A stretch of DNA of 64,000 bases from Proteles cristata cristata. Taxonomy: Eukaryota > Chordata > Mammalia > Carnivora > Hyaenidae. Made by a program: the position numbers and the translations under genes. Position 1 is the first letter of the stretch, and each line of letters opens with the position of its first letter. This document shows positions 42,261 to 53,615 of this stretch, in pieces. The notes beneath the pieces were generated by a model. The model made no database searches, had not been told where the DNA came from, and saw only the letters and a list, made by a program, of their open reading frames with translations. The DNA is taken from positions 124,001 to 188,000 of the forward strand of contig JAESUZ010003526.1 in NCBI GenBank assembly GCA_017311185.1, read 5' to 3'.

Positions 42261-43184
42261 TCACATGTTTCTTGGCCACTGGTAGTAGTTTCTTCTGTAA
42301 ACTGCCTGGTTGTGTCTTTTGGCTTTAAACGAGGAAGCCGCCATCCAGAGAGGCTGGCGGCTCCTTCAAGTTCATCAGATGGAGTTCCGCCCACTTATTC
42401 CTCTTCCTGTCTGTCGTGTTTGCAGCTCGGTCTCTGTTCACTTCTCTTTCGGTAAAACAGCAACCGGACTCCCCCAGACGGACGCTGAGTGAAAGGTTCA
42501 AAGGCTCCTGGGAGAAACCCGGCCAGGGAGCCGAGGAAGGGGAGGAAATGGAGGATGAGATTTTCGGGGAGTCCTTGCCTAGGCCTGAGCCTCAGGAGCA
42601 AATCACACCCCCCAGTTTGTCCTGCCCCGAAGCTCGGGAGCTGGGGTTCTCTTCCCTTACCAGTCAGTCACTGGCCACAGGCTGCCCTGGGAAGGGGGGC
42701 AGGGACTCGGGAGGGGAAGGGCTCAGGGAGCCCAAGCAGGGGCCCTAGAACGTTCAGCAGCTGGGGCGGGGGCATGGACGCATGTTGACAGCCACCTGGG
42801 GGTGGGGGGAAGTTGGGAGGGGCACCAAGAGTGTCCTCCACAGGCCCCCCCCCCCGGTTTCCTTTGGGGACCCACCGCTCCCCTACCCTCAGCCCAGCCA
42901 TTGGGTTTAGATGGGACTCCAAAGGGAGTCCTGCCCGGCCTAAGCAAGTAGCATATTCTAACCTCCTCCCTTGCACCAGAATGACTGATTGAGGGTCGGC
43001 CCAGAAGCCCAGGATCTGTTTGGGGAGAGAATACTGGCTCATTCCCCTGCTGCACGGGATTCTAGCTGTGAGGAGGCCTCCCACCAGCGAACATGTGTGG
43101 CGTTCCTGGTCTATACTATTGTGATCGTGGTCGCTGCTGCTGCTGAGAACTTTCTGAAGTGCGTTGCCCAAAGCACGTGAAGAT
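42261..43184. other. Unique GC-rich sequence
   Basis: Contains a C run at 42846-42857. No repeat or exon is recognised. A CTG run ('gctgctgctgctgag') lies at 43132-43147. Confidence 0.35.
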
Positions 43185-43430
43185 TGGGAGTGGAATCTCT
43201 GGGTTACAGGGGGTGTGGGTGCTCCACCTGAGAGCAGGATGCTCTGCTGTTCTCCAACGTGCTCCTCACAGCTGACGCCCGCCGTCTGTGCGTGAGCATC
43301 CCCGCTGTCCTGAATCGTCGCGGAGCCGTGGCATTGTCAGATTTCTATCTTTGCCAGTTCAGTGGGTGTGAGAAGGTGGTTCCCTCGGGTCCTCGTTTGC
43401 ATTTCCCTGTTAATGCATCTATTCACCATC
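43185..43430 (-). mobile_element. L1M fragment, antisense, GC-shifted
   Basis: 'gattgggagtggaatctctggg', 'gctgttctccaacgtgctcc', 'agtgggtgtgagaaggtgg', 'cgtttgcatttccctgttaatg' follow antisense L1 order upstream of the 3' UTR. Confidence 0.7.
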
Positions 43431-43499
43431 CATCTTCTCCAAGTAATCTTTCCTGATTTCTCTCCCACGGTCATTTCTTAAGTAGAAATCAGCCACTTG

Positions 43500-43670
43500 T
43501 TCTGGTGTAAGCTCTTCCTTCTGTCTGGAACCCCTGTGGAAACCTTCCTCCCACCCTTAATTCCACACCAAGGTGGCACCTCTTCCAGGAAGCCTTCCTT
43601 CATTCCCCCACAAGGGCCAGCTTTGCCATCTCAGGCACCCTTCACGCTCTTGTCCTCCGAGAGAGCCAGA
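43500..43670 (+). mobile_element. L2 LINE fragment
   Basis: 'cttccttctgtctggaacccc', 'aaggtggcacctcttccagg' and 'aagccttccttcattccccc' match the L2 3' region in sense. Confidence 0.72.
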
Positions 43671-44099
43671 GTTCCCCAGCATGGGAGCCGCAAGACCACC
43701 AGGGGGCCAACTCCTAACCATCTTTTCTCTCTCTCCTTCCCACCCCCGCCCTGGGGACCAGGAATAGGCTTTGAGCAGAAGAGGCTCAAAATGGGTTCTG
43801 TTTTCCTGTCTCCCGCTTTGGGTTTCTGCCATACCAGTGACAAGAAGAAAGGGAACAATGATGGATTAAGCTATCAGTAGGAGCCCACGGCCCCACACCA
43901 CCCCCACAGGGACCAGCCACAAAAATCCTCAGCCAGAGCTTTTCACTGCTCCCCAGAGGAAGGACAAAGCAGTGACCCGGCTGGTTATAAGGAAGGATGG
44001 AAATGCGCATCCTGTGGGCTCCGCCAGGGAGCCTCCCAAAAGGAGGTCGGTGTTAGCTGTGCCTGCCTCCGGGCACCCCAACCCTGCCCCACCGAAGGC

Positions 44100-44380
44100 C
44101 TTAGGGGTGGGCGATCGTTCCCTGGCTCTGATTCAGCGCTGCTGTTTATCTGCCTGTGAGAAACCAGGAGTTAGGAAAAGGCAGAGCAGCCTGTACCTCT
44201 GGCAATTAAAGACAATTTCACCACGAGGCACAGCAGTCAGTCCCGGGGGCCTGGAGGGTGACCCGCTCTCCTGCTCCAGGGGTTTCCGTGGAACCGAATG
44301 CCCTGGAACAATGCAGGCTCATTTGCAAACCTCAGACTGCACCAACATTTTCGTTTTGTTCCCCCACCAGCTACATATAG
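44100..44380. other. Candidate conserved noncoding block
   Basis: Unique sequence with 'tgattcagcgctgctgttta', 'ggcaattaaagacaatttc' and 'gctcatttgcaaacctc'. No repeat is recognised. The regulatory role is only inferred from texture. Flanks 43680-44099 and 44381-44696 are unassigned. Confidence 0.28.
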
Positions 44381-44696
44381 AGCCAGGCGGAGTTTTCGCA
44401 GGGCTCCCTCGCGGACCAGCGTGAACCAGAATGCAGGGTGTTATCTGCAGAGCATGGACGTCAGCGCTGGCCTCCCCTGACCCCACCGCATCCTGGTCAT
44501 GCGCTCAGCCACCTTAGCAGCCATAGAAGACTAGGGTTAAGTCCCCTCATGTGCCACGATGTCACTGATCTCGACGTTCCCAGACCTTGAAGATTTTGAT
44601 TAAATGGTAATTTCCAACCATTCAGTGCAAGAGGCATTTCACAGGCAACATGGTGGGGGAGGGGTTGAGGGCCCACTAGGGACTTCAAGCAGATTA

Positions 44697-44905
44697 TTTT
44701 ATTTTAAAATGTTTATTTACGTTTGAGAGAGAGAGAGAGAGAGCATGAATGGGGGAGGGGCAGAGAGAGAGGGAGACACAGGATCTGAGGCAGGCTCCGA
44801 GCTGTCCTCACAGAGCCCAACTCAGGACCCAAACTCAGGAGCCACGAAATCATGACCTGAGCTGAGGTCGGACACTTAACTGACTGAGCCAACACCCAGG
44901 CACTC
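44697..44905 (-). mobile_element. SINEC, antisense
   Basis: Tail complement 'taaaatgtttatttacgtttgag', body 'ggatctgaggcaggctccg', head complement 'gagccaacacccaggcactcc', which carries a small insertion. An imperfect target duplication such as 'gcaga..tta' flanks it. Confidence 0.9.
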
Positions 44906-44924
44906 CAGGCAGAGATTTAATTGA

Positions 44925-45030
44925 GTGGCGTCTGTCATTTGTAAAGCAGAGATGAAGACATCCACCCTCGGTATTTCATGGTTTTCTTCTGAGGATCAAA
45001 ATGAGACAGAAGCTTAAAGCACTCTGTGAT
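44925..45030 (+). mobile_element. MIR 3' fragment
   Basis: 'gtcatttgtaaagcagagatg', 'gaggatcaaaatgagacag', 'cttaaagcactctgtgatg' follow the MIR 3' half. Confidence 0.55.
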
Positions 45031-45198
45031 GTGGGTGCTTCCATCTTGGAGTTTCTTGGCTCATAAAAATAGACACAAAGAAAAACATTTTAGGGTCTGC
45101 CTTAAGACTGCCAACTTTTTACATCATCAATTAAGGTGATTAAAAGGAAAAGCAAATTGCTACCTATCATGGCTATCAGTATAGCCCTTGAGAAAAGG

Positions 45199-45199
45199 A

Positions 45200-45230
<31 letters not shown>

Positions 45231-45234
45231 TTAT
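45199..45234. repeat. (AT)n microsatellite
   Basis: About 16 AT units with one ACAT interruption. It forms the insertion site of the next SINE. Confidence 0.9.
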
Positions 45235-45430
45235 AATTTTTTAAATGTTTATTTATTTTTGAGAGAGGGCAGAGAGAGAGAGGGAGGAAGACACAGAATC
45301 CGAAGCAGGCTCCAAGCTCTGAGCTGTCAGCACAAAGCCGGATGTGGGGCTCAAACCCATGGACCGGACTGTGAGATCATGACTGGAGCTGAAGTTGGAC
45401 ACTTAATCAACTGAGCCATCCAGGCACCCC
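45235..45430 (-). mobile_element. SINEC, antisense
   Basis: Tail complement 'ttttttaaatgtttatttattttt', body 'tccgaagcaggctccaagc', head complement 'gagccatccaggcacccc'. A short AT-rich duplication such as 'tatattt' flanks it. Confidence 0.92.
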
Positions 45431-45437
45431 CTATATT

Positions 45438-45657
45438 TTTTTTAAACAGAGAGAATACAAGTGAGCAAGGGGCACAGAGAGAGAGAGAGAGAGAGAAGTG
45501 GGGCTCACCTGGGGCTCATGTTTTTATCCAAAGTGGGGCGGGAGCTCACCTGAAGAGGGGGCTCATGCTCCCCTGATGTGGGACTTGAACTCACAAACTG
45601 TGAGATCATGACCTGAACCAAAGTCAGATGCTTAACCACTAAGCCACGCAGACGCCC
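45438..45657 (-). mobile_element. SINEC, antisense, internally rearranged
   Basis: It has a GAGA run, then an unusual middle with three 'ggggctca'-like units (45500-45573). These are followed by 'gatgtgggacttgaactcac', 'gatcatgacctgaacc' and head complement 'aagccacgcagacgccc'. It abuts the previous SINE. Confidence 0.8.
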
Positions 45658-46175
45658 GAGAAAGGGCTATTTTTAAACAATCGCACCCCCAAAAGGCCCA
45701 AATGTAGGACATACTCTCGGCATAAAGATCTGACAACATCTCCCTGAGATGCCTTATCCAATGACACAGGAACAGAGCCACACATGGTTCAGATCCCGTG
45801 GCCCTTGACTGGGAGTCCCAGTGAGCCCCTGTTCGGGACAACCCCTTGGGAGCCCCTGGGATTGGGAGGAAGCTGAGGGTTGGAAGAACTGGACTGAGCC
45901 CTATTCCAGCACGCACTCCTCCAGGAAAGGGGCTCTCCCCAGCACCTGGGGTTACAAACCTGGGGGCCCCTGCAAGGGCTGAGCGGAGTTCTGGACACAT
46001 GCCCCAGAGTGGGCGGCTGGGCCCTTTTGATTCCCGGCTGATGAAGAGGGAAGGGAGGCCCTGAGACAGTGGCTCCGTCGCCTCCTTCCTGGGAAGAGTG
46101 TGGACTGTGCCCTCTTGTGACAGGGGCACGGGACCCCTCAACCTGCCACCATCTCGTCCCCTCAACACCCTCCCT
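45658..46175. other. Unique sequence, no gene seen
   Basis: No repeat or exon is recognised. A long reverse-strand open frame here begins inside unique DNA and runs into the SINE, so it is not credible. Confidence 0.35.
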
Positions 46176-46189
46176 CCTTCCTACTTTTT

Positions 46190-46408
46190 TTTTTTATTGT
46201 TTTATTTATTTCTAGGAGAGAGAGAGAGAGAGACAGCGTGAGCAGGGGAGGGTCAGAGAGAGAGGGAGTCACAGACTCTGAAACAGGCTCCAGGCTCTGA
46301 GCTGGCAGTCAGCACAGAGCCCGACGCGGGGCCCGAACCCACAAATCGCAAGATCATGACCTAAGCGAAAGTCAGACGCTTAACCAACTAAGCCACCCAG
46401 GCGCCCCA
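46190..46408 (-). mobile_element. Young SINEC, AG subtype, antisense
   Basis: Target duplication ccttcctacttttt (46176-46189 and 46409-46422), perfect over 14 bases. Head complement 'aagccacccaggcgcccc' and 'gtcacagactctgaaacagg' show the AG form. Confidence 0.96.
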
Positions 46409-46694
46409 CCTTCCTACTTTTTAAATGGAGCATCAGCCAGCTGGGGAGTATTCCACACATGCCACCCATGCTCCCACTCTCTTTTTTAAATATCTTTTTG
46501 TAAATGATGAGCTTAGCTAAAGACCAGACACCGCAAACCCAAATCCCACAGGGTCGGGATGGGAACTTCATGGGCGCAGAGCTGGATGGAAGAAAAGTAT
46601 AGGACTGTCTCTGTCGACCTTTTGTTCTCCTTTTATTAGAGACTTGGAAACCAAGAAATAGTCTTCTATCATAAACATTTTCTACAAGATGTGG

Positions 46695-46895
46695 GAGCGC
46701 CTAGGTGACTCAGTCGGTTAAGCGCCCAACTCTTGATTTCAACTCAGGCCATGATCACATGGTTTGTGGAATCAAGCCAGGGGTCGGGTTCTACGCTGAT
46801 AGTGGGAAGCCTGCTTCAGATCCTCTCTCTTGGCCCCTCCCCTGCTTGAGTGCTCGCTCTCCAAATACATAAACCTTAAAAAAAAAAAAGAAAAC
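46695..46895 (+). mobile_element. SINEC, diverged
   Basis: Head 'gagcgcctaggtgactcagtcgg', damaged B box ('tgtggaatcaagccagg') and tail 'ccaaatacataaacctt'. Target duplication agatgtgg (46687-46694 and 46896-46903). Confidence 0.9.
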
Positions 46896-46903
46896 AGATG
46901 TGG

Positions 46904-47334
46904 AAGGTCAATGATAAAAGCCCACCCACAATCTCAGTGGAGGGAGAGAGCTAGAAGGACTCAGGAGCTGTGCCCTGTCTGTGGGGGGCCCTGACCCAAC
47001 CTCTACCCTGTGGGCAGCTGGCATCAAGAGCGTCTGTCGCTTGAATGTTTCACCTGTTACTGGACCCCCAGGGCCAGGTTCTTGAGTCTCAGTGAGAGGA
47101 CATGTTTCCTCAGCATCGCCATTTCTAGGGCTCTGAGAAGACAGAAATATTTGCACGAGCAGCTTTAAGTTGTTATTTCTAATTTTTGCTCAGCCAACCA
47201 TTACTGACTCACCACCTCTCATTTGTTCACTTTCCCAGAGGGAGGTATTTGTCTCTAAGCTTATGGAAACCTTTAACCCCTGCCTCAGAGCAGTGGCTTC
47301 ATAGGAGTTGAGTCCCTCCTGCTTTCCCTACACT
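46904..47334. other. Unique sequence, no gene seen
   Basis: No repeat family or exon is recognised. Confidence 0.35.
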
Positions 47335-47745
47335 GTGTCTTACCCATGAGGTGGAACAGTATTCAGCCATTAAAAGGAATGAAGTCCCAGCACATGTGAC
47401 AAGGATGAGCCTTGGAAACCCTCTGCTGAGTGAAAGAAGTCAGTCATAAAGGACCACGTATTGTATGATTCCATCTATATGAAATCTCCTCATAGACAAA
47501 TCCACAGAGATAGAAGGCAGATTGATGATGTAGCACTGGGGTGGGGGAAGGAGGCTTGACCGCTAGTGGGCACAGATTTTCCTTTTGGGGTGATGAAAAA
47601 GTTTGGGGGTAATAAAAGGTAAATAGTGGTGATGGATGTACAACTCCGTGAATATTCTGCAAACCAGTGACTTGTACACGATAAATGGGTGAATTATGTG
47701 GTATGTGAGTGGCATCTCAATAATTCTGTTATAAAGAAAGCGTGT
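47335..47745 (+). mobile_element. L1M 3' end, intact terminus
   Basis: 'gtggaacagtattcagccat', 'gagtgaaagaagtcagtcat', 'tattgtatgattccatctatatg', 'cttttggggtgatgaaaaag', 'cgataaatgggtgaattatg', ending 'gtggcatctcaataattctg'. Confidence 0.9.
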
Positions 47746-47809
47746 GTGCCCAGATTACTAGATATTGTGGGTTTTCAGGAGACGCGGTGTCCCAGGATTA
47801 GGTTGGCTA

Positions 47810-48275
47810 CCTATAACAGAAAACCCCCAATCACCGTGGATTATATAAGAGAGGTTTCATTTTGTGTTGCTTTTTGTTTTTACTCATGGAAAAAAAAGGA
47901 GGCAGGCGGTTTGGGGCTAGTTCATGGCTTCTTAGACTCACAAAGGAAACTCAGGGTCTCTCTCTCTTCCTCCTGCACCATGCCAGCAGGTGGTTTCTAT
48001 TCTCAAGGTCAATTCATAGTTCAAGATGGCTGCTGGAGCGGCAGCCACTCATCCTTCTTCCAGACGCAGGAAAAAGGAAGGAGGGAAGTGCAAAAGGAGC
48101 CCATCGCTGCCATCTTATTGGTTAAAACTGAGTCCCATGGTCTTACCCTGCTACCAGGGAGGCTGAGACTCTTTCATTTGGGCACACTGTTGCCCTGTCT
48201 AAAATCGGGATTTATAGCCAAAAGGAACAGGGAAAACAGATACTGGAGAGGTAACTGTTAGTGTCTGCTACCATT
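47810..48275 (+). mobile_element. Unclassified ancient interspersed repeat
   Basis: 'ctacctataacagaaaacccc', 'agttcaagatggctgctgg', 'caggaaaaaggaaggaggg' and 'catcttattggttaaaac' recall a common old mammalian repeat that starts 'gcaagtaacagaaaaccc'. I cannot name it. A similar start occurs at 55265. Confidence 0.4.
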
Positions 48276-49254
48276 TTTAAGTGAAAGTCTAATTTTTAAA
48301 TGGTGATTCATTTCTTAAAACCATCGTACAGAACAAACGGAACATATCTGCAGGTTGGACCCACACTGCCAGTGGCCGCCCCTTCACTGGGAGTCCTAGC
48401 GGGAAATCTTGTCCAAGGCGGCTTTACTGGTTGGAAAACAGCGTTAGTTAAACTAAGGGCAGTGCTAGGTCACGGTGAGGCCGTGAAAGGCGAGAGCACA
48501 CAAATGCTTTGAAAACACGAGGAGCACAAACCACTCAAGGAGGTCACGACATGGCTGTACCGCCATCAGCTTCACACACAAGCTCTGGGCCCCGCACAAA
48601 GGCTCCCCACATTCGGGGTGTTGGCCAGATACACGAGGAGCACAGGCAACCTGAGTCAGAGCACGCTTCCTGTGATGCCCCGCGTTTACATTGTCTCTGA
48701 GTATAAACCAAATGAGTTATAAACTATGGATGCAATTCGGACAGGAAGAACAAGGACAAAAGCCAGCAATTAGTCACTGCAGTCGTGACCCTGCATCGCC
48801 ACTGAGGCTCTGCATGAGCCACGCGTGCTATTAATGACATCTCCAGGGAAGACTTGGATAACAAGCCTTGGGCAGACGACAGCATTCTTCGAGGCAGGAA
48901 AGCACAGGGCTTAGATCTTGGCAGGCAAATCTAAGCTGGTGACAGAGTCCGGTCCTTGAGCAGGGATGCTTGTGCCTCCGATGCCTGGCACCACATGCAA
49001 GGACAGGAAAGCTCATGTGTGCCGGGGTAGGGGCGGGCTGGGGGGGGGGGCGCTGGGCCCTGTGACAGGCCATCAAGGTCAGCGCCAGCATTGCCATTGA
49101 CATTCCCGTTTCCAAAACACACGTAGCTGTTGCAAGGCTTCCTTTGGAGAGCCATCTTCCTTGCTGACAAACTGAGCATCTCAGCTTTGAGGAGTCCTGT
49201 TCTCGGTGGCCGTGGGACCTGGAGTTAGACAAGCTGGGTCCAATTCCTGCTCCA
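48276..49254. other. Unique sequence, no gene seen
   Basis: Balanced composition and no repeat recognised. A G run of 10 lies at about 49040-49049. Conservation is untested. Confidence 0.3.
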
Positions 49255-49580
49255 GGCGTTTACTGTATCCCAAACCCAGTGGCTCTTCAACCACCGCTCG
49301 ATCAGATCCATAATTTTGTGACTCAGGAATTCAGGCAGGGTTTCACTGGGTGATCCTTCTGTTGAATGCGGCTGTGGCTGCGCGCCATTCAGGAGTACTC
49401 AGCTAGCCCATCGGTGTGGTCTGGAGGGTCCAGAGCTTCCCTCCCACGCCTGGTGGCTTGGCGGAAGTGGCTGGAAGGCTGAGCTTGGCTGGGTCCCTCC
49501 ACGTTGTCTCTGTAGCCAGGCCACTAGACTTCTGACATGACAGGTCAGAGCTCCAGAAACTGGCTCTTCGTCACAGGATT
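49255..49580 (-). mobile_element. MLT1-like LTR (ERVL-MaLR), antisense
   Basis: The plus strand reads 'attttgtgactcaggaattcagg', 'cagggtttcactgggtgatcc', 'aggagtactcagctagccc', 'tccctccacgttgtctctgtagcc', 'cagagctccagaaactggc'. This is the reverse of the LTR class seen at 35830. Confidence 0.5.
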
Positions 49581-49969
49581 TATCTATGTATTTGTGTACC
49601 TATTATTGTTTCCTCTGCCTTACCCTCAATTTAAAAGGTGGATTGGAGACGATGCAAAAGATTGATACCAAAAACTGGCTGTAATTCCCTTCCTTTCTTG
49701 TATTTACATCCTTCGAAGAAGATGGCTTTGCAATTCCTCCCATCGAAGGGTGGGGTCCACCCACCTTCGGACTCAGTTTGTCTTGTCGCTACAGGGTGTC
49801 AGTTCCCAGCTTGTCCTCGGAGGCCTCGCAGTGTCCCCCGGCTCTGGGCCCCTTGAGACAGCCGTGAGGACGTCCCCAGGCTAGCCTGCTGGGGGACGCG
49901 TTTCATGGAGGACTGAGGCCGGATGTGTGTGAGCCCAGTCGGGACCAGCAGCGGCACCAGCCAAAGACT

Positions 49970-50340
49970 CTCAAACAGGGATAAACTGCTATATTTGAAG
50001 GCTCAGGGCTTGGAGTGGTTTGTTTTTCCAGAATTATTGTGCCGGATAGGAGCAGCCTTAAACACAGGTCAGGCACTTGAGTGCTGGCATTGAAATATTT
50101 CCATTGCAAGGAGAAGCACAGAGAACGAGTTAAACCCCGGAGAAAGGAGCTTCTGTGGAATGTGAAGGCTCGTGGTAACTGAATAAGAAGATATTTAAGG
50201 GGCCATGGGCTCCTCTCTGCCCCCAACCCGAAATGCTCCATTACTGTGCTGGCTCTTCTCTGCTCTGAAAAGTCCAGGTTGTCTAGGTCCAGCCAGAGAT
50301 TTCTCAGCCAGAAGTGGTATTCAAACACTTAGTAATTGGT
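49970..50340. other. Candidate conserved noncoding block
   Basis: Unique sequence rich in motifs such as 'gggataaactgctatatttg', 'tccagaattattgtgcc', 'cattgaaatatttccattg' and 'acacttagtaattgg'. No repeat signature is seen. Its texture resembles vertebrate enhancers; unproven. Confidence 0.3.
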
Positions 50341-50369
50341 GTTGTACGGGCCTTTAGTAATCGGCATGG

Positions 50370-51130
50370 ACTCCAACCATCCCTTCATTGAGCACCTATT
50401 ATATGCAAAGCTCTGTCCACGTGCAGGGCACAGACCAGTGAAGAAAAGTCCGAATCCTTGCCACGCGAGCTGTAGTTCTAGTTAGAAAGAACAGACAACT
50501 AGCAGCCAAGTAAGGAAACTATCTGCTGCGGCAGATGGTGGTAAGCGCTATAGAGGAACTGAAAGATGGGTGAGGGAACAGTGAGTACTGTGATGATGGC
50601 AGTTGCACTTGAAAAAGTTCACAGAGAAAGTGACATTTAAGCTGAGAGACGGAGAGAGTGGAGCCACCAAATATCTGGAGGAACAGTATTCCAAGCAGAG
50701 GAAAGTGCAAGTACAAAGGCCCTGGGGCAGGAATGTGTCAGGCTTGTCCACAATAGCTGGGAGCTGGGGTGCCGGGGTGGCTCCGTTGGCTGGGCGTCTG
50801 ACTCTGATTTTGGCTCAGCTCACGATCGCATGGTTTCTGGGTTCGAGCCCCGTGTTGGGCTCTATGCTTTCAGCGTAGAGTCTGCCTGGGGTTCTCTCTC
50901 TCTGTCCCTACCCCGCTCACACCCACTCGTACACTCAAGCTCTCTCCCCCTCTCTTAAAAAGAAAAGAAAAAAAAGTCCAGGAGGCCAGTGTGGCTACAG
51001 TGGAGTGAGGGAAGGGGACAATGGGAGGAGGCGGAGAAGTGACCAGAGACTGGTCCAGGCAGGACCTTCTGGAGAGACTCAGGGACTTGGGCTTTGCGCC
51101 AGAGGATGGAGGACATCACTGGGGGGGTCC
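50370..51130 (-). mobile_element. L2 LINE 3' region, antisense, split by SINE
   Basis: 'cttcattgagcacctattatatgc', 'ggtggtaagcgctatagagg', 'gtattccaagcagaggaaag' and 'aaggccctggggcaggaatg', then after the SINE 'aggaggccagtgtggctac' and 'gacttgggctttgcgcc'. This is the complement of the L2 3' region. Confidence 0.68.
50767..50975 (+). mobile_element. SINEC inserted in L2
   Basis: Head 'ggggtgccggggtggctcc', B box 'ctgggttcgagccccgtg', tail 'cttaaaaagaaaagaaaaaa'. Older subtype ('gactctgattttggctcag'). The target duplication is unclear. Confidence 0.9.
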
Positions 51131-51329
51131 GAGCTGAGGAGGGGCACGCTCTGAACCCCTGGCCACCATGTTCAGTGTGGCGACTGCAGGCAAAGGAGAA
51201 AAAGCCGTGCGACAGCGCTGGTCCAGGGAGTGAGGAGGGTGAATTGCCCCAGGGTGAGAGGGGAAGATGTGCCCAGAGTCCGGATCTGTGTTCAAGATAC
51301 AGCCAAGGACACTTGGGTGACATGTTTGA

Positions 51330-51500
51330 AGTCCTGCAGTCCTCACAGCAGCCCTGCAGGAAGGCACATTTACCAGATGCGGAAATGGGCTCAGAAAGGT
51401 GACATGGTTTTGCCCAAGGCTCACCAGCAGCAGAGGGCGGCAGAGCGGGACCCGAGCCCAGCCCGCAGGGTCCTGCTGGTCACAGTGGAGCCGAACGGCC
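51330..51500 (-). mobile_element. MIR SINE, antisense
   Basis: 'cacatttaccagatgcggaaatggg', 'cagaaaggtgacatggttttgcccaagg', 'ctcaccagcagcagagggc', 'gggacccgagcccagcc' in antisense order. Confidence 0.8.
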
Positions 51501-52079
51501 TGTTCTAGTGGGCCAGGGAAGCCTGGGCACCTGGGGGTGTGGACCAGGCTGCTGCCCCTGAACCTCTAGAGACCACAAGCTTCTAGAAACTCCCAGGCCC
51601 CTGCTCTTTCCACGTGGTTCAGCGGGATGTGTTGGCAAAGTGTGACAAACATTTCGACGGCGAGCACAGGAGCAGAGACATCTCCAGTCAGGGGTGGGGG
51701 GGACCAGGGGAGGGGAAGGGATGGAGGGGGGTGCCCTCACAGTCCCTGAAAGTAGAGTGGTCAAGACAGAAGTCAAGGACTTCCTTCACTGGGGTTAGGC
51801 CTGGAGGGCCCTGCAGGATGCATAGGAGCCTGTCAGTCAGACGCGGGCTGTGGGACATTTCCCAGACACAGGGGCAGAAGTGACGAGGATGGGTGGGAAG
51901 CAGGGACCCAGCTGGAGAGGCCGCTGAAGCCCGCCCCAGGGCGCGAAGCTTACCTCAGGGGTCACTGGGCACCTCCCGAGTTTGCTATTCTTCAGTAGCT
52001 TTCAGGGAAGTCTGACCTTTGAGCGGCCATGTGGATAGCCCAAGGGGTGTCTCATGGTGGGTCCACCCACGCCACCAGC
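51501..52079. other. Unique GC-rich sequence
   Basis: No repeat or exon is recognised. Confidence 0.35.
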
Positions 52080-52730
52080 ACCCGGACACTGACCACTTCC
52101 CCCAGGGCACCCTCAGCCTCCTCCCAGAGGTCACAGCCACCTGACCTCTAACACTGTACCTTGGTTTTTTGCCTGTCCTTGAACTTCCTATAGATGGAGT
52201 GTCTGTTTCCCTACGAGCCCTCGCATGCCCCGCCTCCCTTGAGGGACCGGCTTGCCATGACGGTGGGCTGCATGGTGGAGGGTGGTTGTGGTCTGTCCGT
52301 TACCCAGAGCTGAGCAGAGGCGCTGCCTGTCCTACCGCTGAGGGCTGCTCGCCTGGTTTTCCGCCTGCGGTTCTGAGCAGGGCTGCCGGCACCTTCCCTG
52401 CATTCCCCGTGCACACCCCTGCGAGTCCCTGTCTGTGCTGGCCCAGCGGTGGGATCGCTGTGTCCCGGGACAGACGCGCCCTGCCGCGGTCCCCTCCGTC
52501 GCGGTCCCCCCCGCCAGCGTCCCGAGGGGCTGCCCCTGCCGCTGAGGCTTCTAATCAGATTCAGTGTAGCGAGCAGATGCCTTCGCGTCATTTCTCAGCC
52601 CCTGCTCTCCACGGCTGCTCCGCCCCCGACGTCACCGCCCACGACCAGCCCCCTGTGGGTGACTCTCCTGCGCGTGTCGGTGACTCACCGGTCATGACTC
52701 GTGCTCAGCAAGGCGCCTCATAAACGTGGC
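52080..52730 (-). mobile_element. Possible heavily GC-converted L1, antisense
   Basis: Faint L1 complement landmarks remain in order: 'cctcctcccagaggtcacagcc', 'gttttttgcctgtccttgaac', 'ttcctatagatggagtg', 'cacacccctgcgagtccctg' and 'cagcggtgggatcgctgtg'. The rest is CpG-rich (for example 52460-52520). Either an old L1 was converted toward GC or the match is partly chance. Confidence 0.45.
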
Positions 52731-53063
52731 CTTTCTCTTTTCGCCATGTGGCCCCTGCGGTGCCACCCTCTCCTGCAGCTTCCCCCGGGAGCTGGCGCTG
52801 ATGCCTCCAGATCTGCCCCTCCGTCTCCAGCCCTGTTCCCTAGGTCAGCACAGGCGGGCCAGCTGCCACGGCCTGTCCCTCTTGACGCACGCCGGCTTCT
52901 GACCTTCCGCCTGTCCAAAGCGATGGTGCCATCTGCCTCTCCGCCCTCCCCTCCTCACGTTTTTCCTCCTCGGTGACCTCAGAGAGGGCCTGTGCGCTCA
53001 AGCAGCAGCCCTCCCTGGGCCGCTCAGCCCATCACTGGCCCGTGATGGGACTTCTCTCTCTTT
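52731..53063. other. Unique pyrimidine-rich sequence
   Basis: No repeat or exon is recognised. It may be a further decayed part of the preceding L1. Confidence 0.3.
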
Positions 53064-53076
53064 ATACGTCCTCACA

Positions 53077-53299
53077 GGGGCGCCTGGGTGGCTTAGTCGG
53101 TTAAGCGTCCAACTTTGGCTTAGGTCATGATCTCGCGGTTTGTGGGTTCGAGCCCCGCGTCGGGCTCTGTGCTGACTGCCGGCTCAGAGCCTGGAGCCTG
53201 TTTCAGAGTCTGTGACTCCCTCTCTCTCTGACTCTCCCCTGCTCATGCTGTCTCTCTCTCTCTCTCCTAGAAATAAATAAAACATTAAAAAATATATAC
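53077..53299 (+). mobile_element. Young SINEC, AG subtype
   Basis: Near-consensus copy with exact 13-base target duplication atacgtcctcaca (53064-53076 and 53300-53312). The 'gtttcagagtctgtgac' form is present. Confidence 0.97.
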
Positions 53300-53312
53300 A
53301 TACGTCCTCACA

Positions 53313-53615
53313 AAGGCTTCCTCTTCTCCAGCCACAGCTACTACCTCGGGCCAGACTCCGGAGGGTCTCCCCCTCCCCCTCCCTCAAGTCCTGAGGATGA
53401 GGCCAAGTCTGAGTTGTCCATAGTGCAGCCATCCAGGACCTTCGAAATCCCAGCCTCCCAGGGATTTCTCCTAGCCCCGCCATTGGCAACGTGGCAAAGT
53501 GCCCACCGGTCTCAGCAGTGCGGAAAGACCAGCCGTCAGCAGCCGCACAGCCCAGCTGGGCCCCGCGGGGTGCCCAGCACCCTCTCTGCAGTCGTCTTGC
53601 AAAAGAAGAAAACAG
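53313..53615. other. Unique sequence, no gene seen
   Basis: No repeat or exon is recognised between two SINEs. Confidence 0.35.

Noticed and set aside
52430..52720. CpG island promoter
   Set aside because: CpG is fairly dense, but L1 landmarks run through it and no exon follows. A converted repeat is the better reading.
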